From the NCBI GenBank assembly GCA_964616985.1, contig CAZTVF010000014.1:1-62409 (forward strand): a DNA stretch of 62,409 nucleotides. The letters are read 5' to 3'. Below, in pieces: positions 34,919-42,168 of the stretch. The position numbers were made by a program, and so were the translations under genes. Below the pieces are notes generated by a model. The model saw only the letters and a list, made by a program, of their open reading frames with translations, ran no database searches and was not told the DNA's origin. Positions within the stretch are counted from its first letter, which is position 1; every line of letters starts with the position of its first letter. The DNA is from CAZTVF01 sp964616985. GTDB lineage: Bacteria; Planctomycetota; Phycisphaerae; SM23-33.

Positions 34919-35243
34919 GAGCGGTAGGGCATGCAGGTTCTGGCCCGCACGGCCAGGTTCTGCATGCCGTCTCGACGACGTGGCGATCTCTGGGAGCAAG
35001 GTCTTGGCGGCGGCTTGCCGTTCGGCGCTGTCAGATCTGGGAGACGCCTTGGGCTTCTACAGCGTCGAACGGCAAGCCGCCGCCGAACGCACATGTTCCA
35101 TTGTGACGGACTACTGCGGTGCAACGTCAAAGTATTTCGATTGCCTCTGCTTTGCGTCCCATAGGGACGCCTGAGAATAGCCCAGCTTGCGGAAATCTCT
35201 CGGCATGCAGAACCTCGGCCTGCGGCCGAGAACCTGCATGCCC
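34919..35243. repeat. Left copy of a long direct repeat flanking the URO-D-like gene
   Basis: From the GGTAGGGCATGCAGGTTCTG hairpin (34924-34970) through the 80-bp inverted-repeat element (35006-35084) to ATGTTCCATTGTGA, and then a GGCCGAGAACCTGCATGCCC hairpin (ending at about 35243). The same order occurs at 36503-36754. The gene-free interval 34835-35357 is mostly this repeat. Confidence 0.75.
35006..35084. repeat. 80-bp inverted-repeat element, copy 1
   Basis: Arms GGCGGCTTGCCGTTCGGCGC.. and ..GCGTCGAACGGCAAGCCGCC (one mismatch) enclose a 27-base centre. Four other copies were found, at 36591, 40909, 49652 and 57781. Confidence 0.8.
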
Positions 35244-35357
35244 TACGGGTTCGGCACGCCGTCTGGAGTCCACGCGCAAACGTTTGATCAGGCGTCGCCA
35301 CAGGATACAATCACCGCCGTGTTGTCGTTCGATGGTCCCTGCACTACGGAATGTCGT

Positions 35358-36476
35358 ATGAAGCAACCGAACGTGTCTGGGCTGGAGAAGTGGAAGCTGT
35401 TCCTGAGCGGTCAGGATGTCGGGCCGATGGTGAGCCCGCTGTGCGATGACTGGGCCCTGGACGTGCCCGCCCATTGGCCCGCCGGAACCGAGGAAGCCTT
35501 CCCTCGCGGCCACAAGCACAGGCCGCTGAGCGAGCAGATCGCGATGGCGGCGGTCTGCGGCTACGACCCGACCTTCCTATGCCGCATCGAGATGCGGCCG
35601 CGCGATCCGGCCCTGCTGCCGACCTCCGTCACCGAGGCCATCGACGGCGGCAAGCGGACCACCACCCGCATCGCCACGCCCTACGGCGAGCTCACCCACG
35701 TCGCCGAGAACAAGACCACCGGCCACTCGGTCAAGGACTGGCTGGAGACGGAAGAGGATTACCGCCGCCAGGCCTGGCTGCTGCGGGCGCAGATGGATTA
35801 CGACGAGGACGCCGCCATCGCCGAGGGCCTCGCCTGCCGCGGGGCCATTGGCGATCGCGGGCCCATGGGCATCTGGTCCAATCCGCCGGCCGCGTTCTGC
35901 AACCGCGACAACGGTCACTACCACCTCGCCGACTGGCCCGAGGCGTACGACGAGCTTCGCCAGGCCGCCCGCGACTTCCAGTTCCGCCAGCTCGCCACGC
36001 TTCGCAAGGCGGGCTACGACTACCTGTTCTACTGCGTGGAGGGCACCGAGTGGATCTCGCCGGGCTACTTCCGCCAGCACCTCCAGGAGGACATCCGCGA
36101 GACCTTCCGCCGCTGGCGTGAGTTGGGCGGCTGGATTCTCTGGCACACCTGCGGGCGGGCGAAGGCGTTCATCGATGAGGGCTTCTACAACGACCTGCGG
36201 CCGGAGCTGTTCGAGACGCTGTCTGAGCCGCCCGTCGGCAGCCTGCCCAGCCTGCGGTGGGGGCGCGAGCGGATCGACCGCTCCATCGCCACCAAGGGCA
36301 ACATGCCGCTGAACATCCTGCTGCAGGGCACGCCCCAGGACGTCCGCCGCGGCGTGCAACGGATCAAGGACGAGACCCGCGGCTATCGCCACGTGGTGGG
36401 CCTGTCCGACGACATCCTGCGAAACACGCCCCTGGCCAACATGCAGGCTTTCGTGGATGAGGCCAGACGGCCATAG
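35358..36476 (+). CDS. Uroporphyrinogen decarboxylase-fold protein
   Basis: The 372-residue protein has a URO-D-like barrel with WILWHTCGRAKAFIDEGFYN, matching the HTCG strand seen in MtaA-type members, and a C-terminal NILLQGTPQDVRRGV segment. The N-terminus (LEKWKLFLSGQDVGPMVSPL) is typical of uncharacterised planctomycete members rather than HemE. It may be a corrinoid- or thiol-dependent methyltransferase-like protein. The gene lies between two long direct repeats. The B12-riboswitch transcription unit on the minus strand points at its 3' end. Confidence 0.72.
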   Translation: MKQPNVSGLEKWKLFLSGQDVGPMVSPLCDDWALDVPAHWPAGTEEAFPRGHKHRPLSEQIAMAAVCGYDPTFLCRIEMRPRDPALLPTSVTEAIDGGKRTTTRIATPYGELTHVAENKTTGHSVKDWLETEEDYRRQAWLLRAQMDYDEDAAIAEGLACRGAIGDRGPMGIWSNPPAAFCNRDNGHYHLADWPEAYDELRQAARDFQFRQLATLRKAGYDYLFYCVEGTEWISPGYFRQHLQEDIRETFRRWRELGGWILWHTCGRAKAFIDEGFYNDLRPELFETLSEPPVGSLPSLRWGRERIDRSIATKGNMPLNILLQGTPQDVRRGVQRIKDETRGYRHVVGLSDDILRNTPLANMQAFVDEARRP

Positions 36477-36502
36477 CGGCGGGGGAGTGGTAGGCATGAA
36501 GG

Positions 36503-36754
36503 GCGGTAGGGCATGCAGGTTCTGGCCCGCAGGGCCACGTTCTGCATGCCGTCTTCAGGACGCCGGCGATCTCTGAGAGCAAGGCTTTGGTGGCGGCCTG
36601 CCGTTCGGCGCTGTCAGGTCTGGGAGACGCCTTGGGCTTCTACAGCGCCGAACGGCAAGCCGTCGCCAGACGCATTCACATGTTCCATTGTGATTGAACT
36701 ACCTGGTCCCAAAGACCCATACCATCGGCCTTCGGCCGAGAACCTGCATGCCCC
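36503..36754. repeat. Right copy of the long direct repeat flanking the URO-D-like gene
   Basis: It has the same order of parts as 34919-35243: a GGGCATGCAGGTTCTGGCCC hairpin (36511-36550), CGATCTCTGAGAGCAAGG, the inverted-repeat element (36591-36666), CACATGTTCCATTGTGA, and GGCCGAGAACCTGCATGCCC. Over the first 200 bp the two copies are close to identical. The rest of the gap to the terminator at 36771 shows nothing else. Confidence 0.75.
36591..36666. repeat. 80-bp inverted-repeat element, copy 2
   Basis: Arms CTGCCGTTCGGCGCTGT and ACAGCGCCGAACGGCA around a centre that matches copy 1 in the same orientation. Confidence 0.8.
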
Positions 36755-36770
36755 ACCGCCAGCTGCGCAT

Positions 36771-36826
36771 AAAAAAACCGCTCGCGATGTGGGCGGTTGA
36801 TTGGGGCAAACGCCGATCGCGAGCGG
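36771..36826 (-). terminator. Rho-independent terminator of the orphan riboswitch transcript
   Basis: On the minus strand, CCGCTCGCGAT (36826-36816) pairs perfectly with ATCGCGAGCGG (36788-36778), an 11-bp stem, followed by seven T (36777-36771). A second hairpin (CCCCGG..CCGGGG, 36835-36863) lies just before it. Confidence 0.88.
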
Positions 36827-36934
36827 CCCAGATACCCCGGTTCCTCGCGAATCGAGGCCGGGGTCGGGTAATCGAATTTACCGTCTCCCGGTCAGCCGAA
36901 TGTCTCGCGAAGGCCGAACCGAGTGTTCGTCGCA

Positions 36935-37098
36935 GGCAGGTCTTCTGGCTTCCGGGTCATACTCCCGCCGCGCCTTCCCATCCCGCCTGGCATGGTCGGG
37001 ACAGTGGCTTCTGCGGCGGTCGTCGCCGGTTACAGCGGCGCGTCCGCGGCCGACTTTCACGGCCTTCCCTGTTGCGCCCCATTCGGGGCAACCTGTGA
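36935..37098 (-). promoter_or_regulatory. Cobalamin (AdoCbl) riboswitch aptamer
   Basis: Read on the minus strand, the B12-box elements occur in order: AGGTTGCCCC/GGGGCGCAAC (P2 side), AGGGAAGGCCGTGAAAGTC, GGACGCGCCGCTGTAA, AGCCACTGTCCCG, CGGGATGGGAAGG, GAGTATGACCC and finally AGCCAGAAGACCTGCC, the 3' B12-box strand. All conserved blocks of the Rfam-type cobalamin aptamer are present with normal spacing, so the binding domain looks intact. The downstream platform ends in a terminator at 36771 with no gene behind it. Confidence 0.93.
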
Positions 37099-37105
37099 CG
37101 GGAAT

Positions 37106-37134
37106 AATGTAGAGTTTCCACGAAGCGATGTCAA
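37106..37134 (-). promoter_or_regulatory. Promoter of the cobalamin riboswitch RNA
   Basis: On the minus strand, a perfect TTGACA (37129-37134), a 17-base spacer and TACATT (37106-37111) form one of the best promoters in the window. The predicted start is a few bases before the aptamer. It lies directly behind the terminator of the YHS gene, so the riboswitch is an independent unit and not a leader read from upstream. Confidence 0.75.
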
Positions 37135-37142
37135 TGCGATTG

Positions 37143-37173
37143 AAAAGGAGACGCAGCGCCCTGCCGCGTCTCC
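37143..37173 (-). terminator. Terminator after the YHS gene
   Basis: On the minus strand GGAGACGC and GCGTCTCC form an 8-bp outer stem, with more pairing inside, followed by TTTT (37146-37143). It isolates the YHS gene from the riboswitch unit. Confidence 0.8.
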
Positions 37174-37188
37174 CTTTGGCTGAACGAT

Positions 37189-37362
37189 CTACGCCTCGAT
37201 GTAGGCCTCGGGGTCGTTCTTGAATTCCTCGAGACATTCCTCACAACAGAAGCAGTAAGTCTTGCCTTCGATTTCCACCGACACCGCCTCGTCGGGATTC
37301 ACATCCATCCCGCAGACGGGATCCTTGACCACTTGAGCGGTACGACCTGATTGCTTTTTCAT
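37189..37362 (-). CDS. Small YHS-domain (metal-binding) protein
   Basis: This 57-residue protein is almost only a YHS domain: VKDPVCGMDVNPDEAVSVEIEGKTYCFCCEECLEEF, with the Cys in DPVCGM and the YCFCCEEC cluster. YHS domains bind copper or other soft metals and often accompany heavy-metal ATPases or act as small carriers. No signal peptide is present, so it is cytoplasmic. The start has GGAGGGAGAA upstream. It is a single-gene unit that ends in a terminator. A possible link to the Cus system at 41-50 kb is inference. Confidence 0.85.
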   Translation of the reverse strand: MKKQSGRTAQVVKDPVCGMDVNPDEAVSVEIEGKTYCFCCEECLEEFKNDPEAYIEA

Positions 37363-37587
37363 CTTGTTCTCCCTCCAAGGCTCACGCCTCTGTCCCATTG
37401 TAGAGCCATTCCCACGACGTTGTGCCAAGGCCGCCCCTGCGTCATCTTGCGGGGGATGATCGCGTGGGCGCGTTCCGCGGCGGTGTTCAAGGCGACGGAG
37501 TGGCGGATCATCATGTCGCCTACGCTAAGTCGTATTCCTATTGCCACGTAGGCTGCGGCAAAATCGGCCAACTATCCGATAGCTCTA

Positions 37588-37616
37588 TTGACAGGTTAGG
37601 CAGTATACCATATTAG
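37588..37616 (+). promoter_or_regulatory. Promoter of the siroheme reductase-like gene
   Basis: TTGACA (37588-37593), 17 bases, then TATTAG (37611-37616), in an AT-rich patch that stands out from the GC-rich surroundings. Short inverted motifs (CCTATTGA, TTAGGC) around it may be regulator sites, but none is recognised. Confidence 0.5.
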
Positions 37617-37656
37617 GCCTATTGATTAACTGTACTTACCCAGATTAGGAAATCAT

Positions 37657-39000
37657 ATGTCGATCCCTGTTGTCTTTCCCGCGACGGAGCTGCCGGCCGA
37701 AGGGCCGGCGCAGAGACTTCTTGGCCTTTACCCGCAGATCCAGGAGGGGCTTTGGCTTCAGCGGGTGAAGATCCTCGGGGGCGCCCTGGCTGCGGGCCAG
37801 TGGGCCGCGCTGGGCGCCATTGCCGCGGAGTTCACGCCCGGCACGCCCCTGCACCTGACGACGCGACAGGACGTGGAGATTCACGACATCCGCCAGGGCG
37901 ACATCCCGCGGATTCAGCAGCGGCTGGCCCAGGCGGGCATGACCGGCCTGGGCTCCTGCGGCGACACGGTTCGCAACGTCACCCTGTGCCCCTGCGCGAC
38001 GGCCAAGGCGGCCGACCTGTCGCCCCTGGCGTGGGCGATCCGGCACTTGCTCGAGCAGACGGCCGGGACGTTCGCGCTGCCGCGGAAATTCAAGATCTCG
38101 ATGTCGGCCTGCCCCGGCGCCTGCGCCCAGCCGTACATTAACGACCTGGGTTTCATCGCGGCCACCGTCGGCGGGCGGCAAGGCTTCCGCGTGATCGGCG
38201 CGGGGTCGCTGGGGCCCAGGCCCGCCCTGGGTGTGGAGCTGATGAGCTTCGTCGACCTCGCCGACGTGCTGCCGCTGGTGGCCGCGGCGGTGGAGCTGTT
38301 CTCCGAGCTGGGCGATCGCCAGAATCGCCGCACGGCCCGCCTGCGGCACGTTCGCCAGCGGCTGGGAGATGCCGAGTTCATCCGCCTGCTGAACGAGAAA
38401 TTCCAGGCCGCGCGTTCGCGTCAGGCCTGGCCGCAAGTGGCGATCGGCGCAGCTGCCTTGCCCAATGCGGCCAAGGCGCAGCTGGCGTTCATTAATGGCG
38501 ACGTGACGCCGCAGCAGGCGGCGGCGCTGGACGAACTGTCCCGTCGCGAGGGCCTGCAACTGCACATCACCAACGCACATCGCGTGGCGGTATACGCGCG
38601 CGACGCGTCGCTGCTGGCGGCGATCGCGGAGTACCCCGCGCTGGCGGCCGCGGCGGCCGCCCAGCCGACGATCATCGCCTGCCCGAGCAAGCGGTGGTGC
38701 AAGCACGGCCTGGTCGATACCAACGCGATGGCCGATCGCATCAAGGCGGAGTTGGGCGCGGTCATCCCCGCCGGAGCGGCCGTGTGCATCTCCGGCTGCC
38801 CCAACGGCTGCGCGCACACGGGCGTGGGGGCGATCGGGTTGTCGGGCGGGGTGGCCACCGAAGACGGCCAGCGCCGCGACACGTTCGACCTCTACTTCGA
38901 CGGCCAGATGGGCCGCGGCGACAAGCTCTCGCAGCTCGCGCACCGCAAGCTCAACGGCGACGAGGTCATCGCCAAGATCCGCGAGCACGTCGGCGCCTGA
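37657..39000 (+). CDS. Nitrite/sulfite reductase-family hemoprotein (siroheme, 4Fe-4S)
   Basis: The 447-residue protein has the duplicated nitrite/sulfite reductase architecture. A ferredoxin-like half (HLTTRQDVEIHDI) is followed by a first siroheme-binding half (GSCGDTVRNVTLCP, SACPGACAQPYINDLGF). Then comes a second ferredoxin-like half (about residues 275-330) and the cluster-binding half with C-x5-C (ACPSKRWCKHG) and C-x3-C (SGCPNGCAHTG). All cluster ligands are present. It is shorter than CysI (570). It could be an assimilatory sulfite or nitrite reductase, or CobG (precorrin-3B synthase, similar length). The riboswitch nearby does not control it, as it lies on the other strand. Confidence 0.8.
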   Translation: MSIPVVFPATELPAEGPAQRLLGLYPQIQEGLWLQRVKILGGALAAGQWAALGAIAAEFTPGTPLHLTTRQDVEIHDIRQGDIPRIQQRLAQAGMTGLGSCGDTVRNVTLCPCATAKAADLSPLAWAIRHLLEQTAGTFALPRKFKISMSACPGACAQPYINDLGFIAATVGGRQGFRVIGAGSLGPRPALGVELMSFVDLADVLPLVAAAVELFSELGDRQNRRTARLRHVRQRLGDAEFIRLLNEKFQAARSRQAWPQVAIGAAALPNAAKAQLAFINGDVTPQQAAALDELSRREGLQLHITNAHRVAVYARDASLLAAIAEYPALAAAAAAQPTIIACPSKRWCKHGLVDTNAMADRIKAELGAVIPAGAAVCISGCPNGCAHTGVGAIGLSGGVATEDGQRRDTFDLYFDGQMGRGDKLSQLAHRKLNGDEVIAKIREHVGA

Positions 39001-39179
39001 TTCCGTGCGATATTCTTTGCGGTCTTGAGCGGCACCAAGGCCTTCGCACAAACTTCGCATGAGGCTAACCCGGGAAGTCGCTCGCCTTTTTGCGCTGTTC
39101 GCTCCCGGTGGGACCCCAAAATGCGTCCTCATCCCCAACAACCCATTGTGTCGATTCGTAGTTAGACATGGTTGATGGG

Positions 39180-39208
39180 CGGCGGCCTGGGAAGGCCGCC
39201 ACCCGCTA
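39180..39208. repeat. GGCGGCCTGGGAAGGCCGCC palindrome
   Basis: A single copy of the palindromic unit also found at 17641, 24631 and 42003. It lies between the reductase and sigma-factor genes. Confidence 0.7.
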
Positions 39209-39232
39209 TGGTCTGGATGCTGTCTCGGTTCC

Positions 39233-39850
39233 ATGAAATCTTTCGCCGCGGGAACCTTAAGCGGTCCCGATGCGTTTGGAGATTGCCAGATTGTGACCTC
39301 GGGCCCTGAAAACACCTTTGAAGCCGTCGCCCTGCCGCACCTGGATGCGGTGTATCGGGCTGCGCTGGCCATCAGCGGCCGCCACCAGGAGGCCGAGGAC
39401 CTGGCGCAGACGGCGATGCTCAAGGCGATGCTGAACTTCGGTTCCTTCCGCCCGGGCACGAACTGCAAGGCGTGGCTGCTGCAGATCGTCCGCAACGCGT
39501 GGATCGACCGGCTGCGGCGACAGCGGCCTGACGGGGCGGCGCTGGCGGTGAATGAGGACCTGCTGGCCGAGCCTGAATCCGAAGCGCCGCCGCCATGGAC
39601 GGGCGCGGGCGACCTGCTGGAGAACTTCTCGGATGCCGAGGTGATCTCGGCTTTGCAGGAACTGGGCGACGATCAACGACTGGCCCTGTACCTGGTGGAC
39701 GTGGAGCAGATGTCGCTGGCCGATGTGGCGGCGCTGCTGGAGGTGGCGGTGGGCACGGTCAAGAGCCGCACCGGGAGGGCGCGGGCGATGCTGAAGCAGA
39801 AGCTCGCCCCTCACGCCCGCCGGATGGGCTTCGTCGGGAGGCGATCATGA
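39233..39850 (+). CDS. ECF-type RNA polymerase sigma factor
   Basis: The 205-residue protein has sigma region 2 (EAEDLAQTAMLKAMLNFGSF, CKAWLLQIVRNAWIDRLRR) and region 4 (ALQELGDDQRLALYLVDVEQ, VAALLEVAVGTVKSRTGRAR). It lacks regions 1 and 3, as expected for an ECF factor. The stop overlaps the start of the next gene (ATGA), which encodes a membrane protein with a ZAS motif, so the pair is a sigma/anti-sigma unit. No obvious ribosome site precedes the ATG; a GTG at 39293 is an alternative start. The stress signal is unknown; the copper-efflux genes begin 500 bp further on. Confidence 0.9.
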   Translation: MKSFAAGTLSGPDAFGDCQIVTSGPENTFEAVALPHLDAVYRAALAISGRHQEAEDLAQTAMLKAMLNFGSFRPGTNCKAWLLQIVRNAWIDRLRRQRPDGAALAVNEDLLAEPESEAPPPWTGAGDLLENFSDAEVISALQELGDDQRLALYLVDVEQMSLADVAALLEVAVGTVKSRTGRARAMLKQKLAPHARRMGFVGRRS

Positions 39851-40623
39851 CGCACTTGAACGATGAACAATTTGAGCAGGCGATGGAGAGCGACGCGGAC
39901 TTCCGCCCGCACCTCGCCGCGTGCGAACCCTGCCGGCAGCGGCTGGCGGAAATGCAGGCCCTGCGGCAGCGATTGCGCGGGGCATTCGAGTCTGTGCATG
40001 CCCCCGCGGCCCTGCGCGAGCGACTGGCCGCCGCTGCCAGAGAGCATCGCGCTCCGGCCGCGGCGCCCCAGTCCCGCCCGCGATCGCGCGTGCTGCGATA
40101 TGCCTGGCCGCTGGCGGCCGCGGCGATGGCGCTGATCGTGGCCCTGCCGCTGTACAACCTGCTGCTATCCCCGCAGGAAGCCAATGCCGACCAGCAGGCA
40201 CTGGTCGATATTCACCGGCAGAATCTCGCCGATGGCGCCCACTTCTACAGCGAAGACGAGCCGGCCAAGCTGGCGGCGTATCTCAAGGAGCAGTTGGGGT
40301 TCTCGCCCGCGTTGCCCAAGCTGAACCAGGGCATGGCGATTCGCGGCTGCTGCCTGGCCCGTTTCCGCGGCGGCATCGTCGGCAGCTACGTCGTGGGCAC
40401 GCCCAGCGGGCCGATCTCGGTGATCGTGGTCAAGGACGCGCCCGCCCGGCTGGGCCTACGTCAGGACGCCAGTGTTTCCGGCCGGCCTGCATGGACGGGC
40501 CACATGACCCGCTGCTCGATTGCCGCGCTTCAGATTGGCGAGCTGAGCTACATCGGCGTCGGCGAGGTCCCTGCCGACAGACTCCTGACGCTCCTGGCCC
40601 TGCTGCTGCCGACAGCCCCGTAG
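39847..40623 (+). CDS. Zinc-type anti-sigma factor (membrane)
   Basis: The 258-residue protein has an N-terminal cytoplasmic anti-sigma domain with the ZAS motif H-x3-C-x2-C (HLAACEPC, residues 22-29). One membrane helix follows (about 80-100, WPLAAAAMALIVALPLYNLLL), then a periplasmic domain of about 150 residues with a paired Cys (RGCCLARFRGG). The partner is the sigma factor whose gene it overlaps by 4 bp. The ZAS cysteines can release sigma on oxidation or zinc loss, and the periplasmic part may sense envelope or metal stress. The signal is inferred, not shown. Confidence 0.85.
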   Translation: MTHLNDEQFEQAMESDADFRPHLAACEPCRQRLAEMQALRQRLRGAFESVHAPAALRERLAAAAREHRAPAAAPQSRPRSRVLRYAWPLAAAAMALIVALPLYNLLLSPQEANADQQALVDIHRQNLADGAHFYSEDEPAKLAAYLKEQLGFSPALPKLNQGMAIRGCCLARFRGGIVGSYVVGTPSGPISVIVVKDAPARLGLRQDASVSGRPAWTGHMTRCSIAALQIGELSYIGVGEVPADRLLTLLALLLPTAP

Positions 40624-41118
40624 CGTGACGGACATTCGTTTCGATTGACTCCGCTGCTGCCTCCTGCAGGGACGACGGAGAATAGCCCAGCACTTCAGTG
40701 CTAGGGGAACCGCGGGCATTCTGCATTCGAGTCCCGTAGGGACGGCTGAAAGCGTTTCAATCGTCCCTACGGGACTCAAATGCACCGGACCACCTTTGTG
40801 ACCCAGCACTGAAGTGCTGGGTTAGTTTCAGCGGTCCCTACGGGACCCGTAAGACAGCAGCCCACTCCACTCCGCTAGTAGTTCATCACGAATATGTGAA
40901 TGCGTCTAGCGGCGGCTTGCCGTTCGGCGTTGTAGAAGCCTCCAGGCATCACCCATATCTGACAGCGCCGAACGGCAAGCCGCCCCCAAAGCACTCAGAT
41001 GCTCCATAGGATGAACTACCGGCTCCCGCAGCGGATTATCGCCGCATGGAACCTTTCTCCCGCGGTGTGCGTTCAGGAGGGTGAAGTGATTGGAGACCCC
41101 TAACTTCAGGAGAAGAAG
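40624..41118. repeat. Gene-free region with several hairpin repeats
   Basis: No gene is supported. It holds units of AGCCCAGCACTTCAGTGCT / AGCACTGAAGTGCTGGGTTA and TCCCGTAGGGACGGCTGAAA in both orientations (about 40680-40850), and a copy of the 80-bp inverted-repeat element at 40909-40986. The last 100 bp before the next gene look unique. Confidence 0.7.
40909..40986. repeat. 80-bp inverted-repeat element, copy 3
   Basis: Arms GCGGCTTGCCGTTCGGCG and CGCCGAACGGCAAGCCGC. The central part is in the opposite orientation to copies 1, 2 and 5, so this copy is inserted the other way round. Confidence 0.8.
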
Positions 41119-41457
41119 ATGAACCGGATTGCGTTATTTGCGGCGGGTGTGGCGGCGGTGGCGGCCTTGGTGGCGTATCCGCTGATGGCTAAGGCTGGTG
41201 AGTGTTGCGGCACGGCGCCCAAGGCCAGCCCGGCCGCGGACAAAGCCACGACCGCTCCGGCGGCGACGGCCCCGGCGGCCTTCGCCAACACCAAGTGCCC
41301 GATAATGGGCACCAAGATCGACCCGGCGAAGGTCACGCCGGAGCTTACCCGGGTACACAAGGGTCAGAAGGTCGCGTTCTGCTGCGGCAGCTGTCCCGCG
41401 GCCTGGGACAAGCTGACCGACGCCGAAAAGGATTCCAAGCTCGCCGCGGCGAAGTGA
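41119..41457 (+). CDS. Small secreted TRASH/YHS-like metal-binding protein
   Basis: The 112-residue protein has a signal peptide (IALFAAGVAAVAALVAYPLMAKA), a CC pair in GECCGT, an Ala/Pro/Thr linker, and a C-terminal domain with NTKCPIMGTKIDP and VAFCCGSCPAAW. The C-P-x-M-G and CCxxC pattern is that of TRASH/YHS-type copper-binding domains. A strong AGGAGAAGAAG site precedes it. It stands at the head of the region encoding the CusCBA-type pump and probably scavenges copper or silver in the periplasm. Confidence 0.75.
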   Translation: MNRIALFAAGVAAVAALVAYPLMAKAGECCGTAPKASPAADKATTAPAATAPAAFANTKCPIMGTKIDPAKVTPELTRVHKGQKVAFCCGSCPAAWDKLTDAEKDSKLAAAK

Positions 41458-41573
41458 GCGGATTCGCTTGCCGGTAATAGTTTCTGATGCACCGGCCGGT
41501 CGCGACGTTTCGATAACTACAATTGATTAGCGGGCCGCCTGTCAAACGCGCGTCCGCCAGAAGAGGGTGTGAA

Positions 41574-41936
41574 ATGAGACAGATCATAGTGACACTGCTG
41601 GCCGTGGGCGCGATAGCGAGCGTATCGCTAGCGGCCCAGGGGCCTTCGGTGACGGCATGGGGAACTCCGATGCCGCCGCAATCATCGCCGTCCTGCAGCA
41701 CGATCTCGGGACCGATCACCGAGCAGGCGCCCGCCGACGTGGTTCGGCAGATGGGCGACAAGGCCATCGCTTTCACCAGTCCGCAATGCGCGGCTGCGTG
41801 GGACCGGACGCAGGACCCGTCCCTGCTGGGACAGAGCACATCCGGCCCCGAAAAGAGCACGTCGGTTGAGTCGCCGAAAGAGGACAAGAAGCCGCATCCT
41901 GCCAACACGTGGCACGGCCCGCACAAGAACTTCTAG
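41574..41936 (+). CDS. Small secreted Cys-containing protein of the efflux region
   Basis: The 120-residue protein has a signal peptide (QIIVTLLAVGAIASVSLAA) and a short domain with SPSCST and TSPQCAAAWDR that recalls the preceding TRASH-like protein (CPAAWDK). The Lys/His/Pro-rich tail ends HPANTWHGPHKNF and may bind metal. It lies between the TRASH-like gene and cusC in the same direction. It has no known family; a periplasmic metal-handling role is inferred from context. Confidence 0.6.
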   Translation: MRQIIVTLLAVGAIASVSLAAQGPSVTAWGTPMPPQSSPSCSTISGPITEQAPADVVRQMGDKAIAFTSPQCAAAWDRTQDPSLLGQSTSGPEKSTSVESPKEDKKPHPANTWHGPHKNF

Positions 41937-42002
41937 TGTCTGGCGATCTTTCCTGAGGGGTGGCGACCTTCCGGGGCCTCCGCCTCTGGCGTCGAGCAGG
42001 GG

Positions 42003-42030
42003 GTGGCGGCCTGGGAAGGCCGCCACCAGT
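42003..42030. repeat. GGCGGCCTGGGAAGGCCGCC palindrome
   Basis: Another copy of the dispersed palindrome, in the gap before the CusC-like gene. Confidence 0.7.
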
Positions 42031-42168
42031 GTATACCGCCAGGCTGCCGCCCCCGGATTTATCGCCAAGCCACCCCGTACTGCCACTCCGATATGTGCGA
42101 TTTGCGCCTGCTGTGGAAGCCCCTGCCTAGAATGGCGAGCACTGGCTCACGGTGGCAAAGGGATAATG

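Larger units (their letters stand above)
36771..37099 (-). ncRNA. Orphan cobalamin-riboswitch RNA (candidate B12-responsive sRNA)
   Basis: This is the full predicted transcript of about 330 nt: start near 37099, a complete cobalamin aptamer, about 110 nt with two stable hairpins, and a strong terminator. No ATG or GTG opens a frame between the aptamer and the terminator, and no minus-strand gene follows until 34834. It could be a premature-termination product of a riboswitch whose gene was lost. It could also be a genuine B12-controlled small or antisense RNA, comparable with Rli55/EutX or AspocR in Firmicutes. The sequence shows the unit; its role is inference. Confidence 0.6.

Noticed and set aside
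34919..36754. Attachment sites of an integrated element around the URO-D-like gene
   Set aside because: The flanking direct repeats lack a nearby integrase or tRNA gene, and the repeats are built from dispersed hairpin families, so att sites are not supported.
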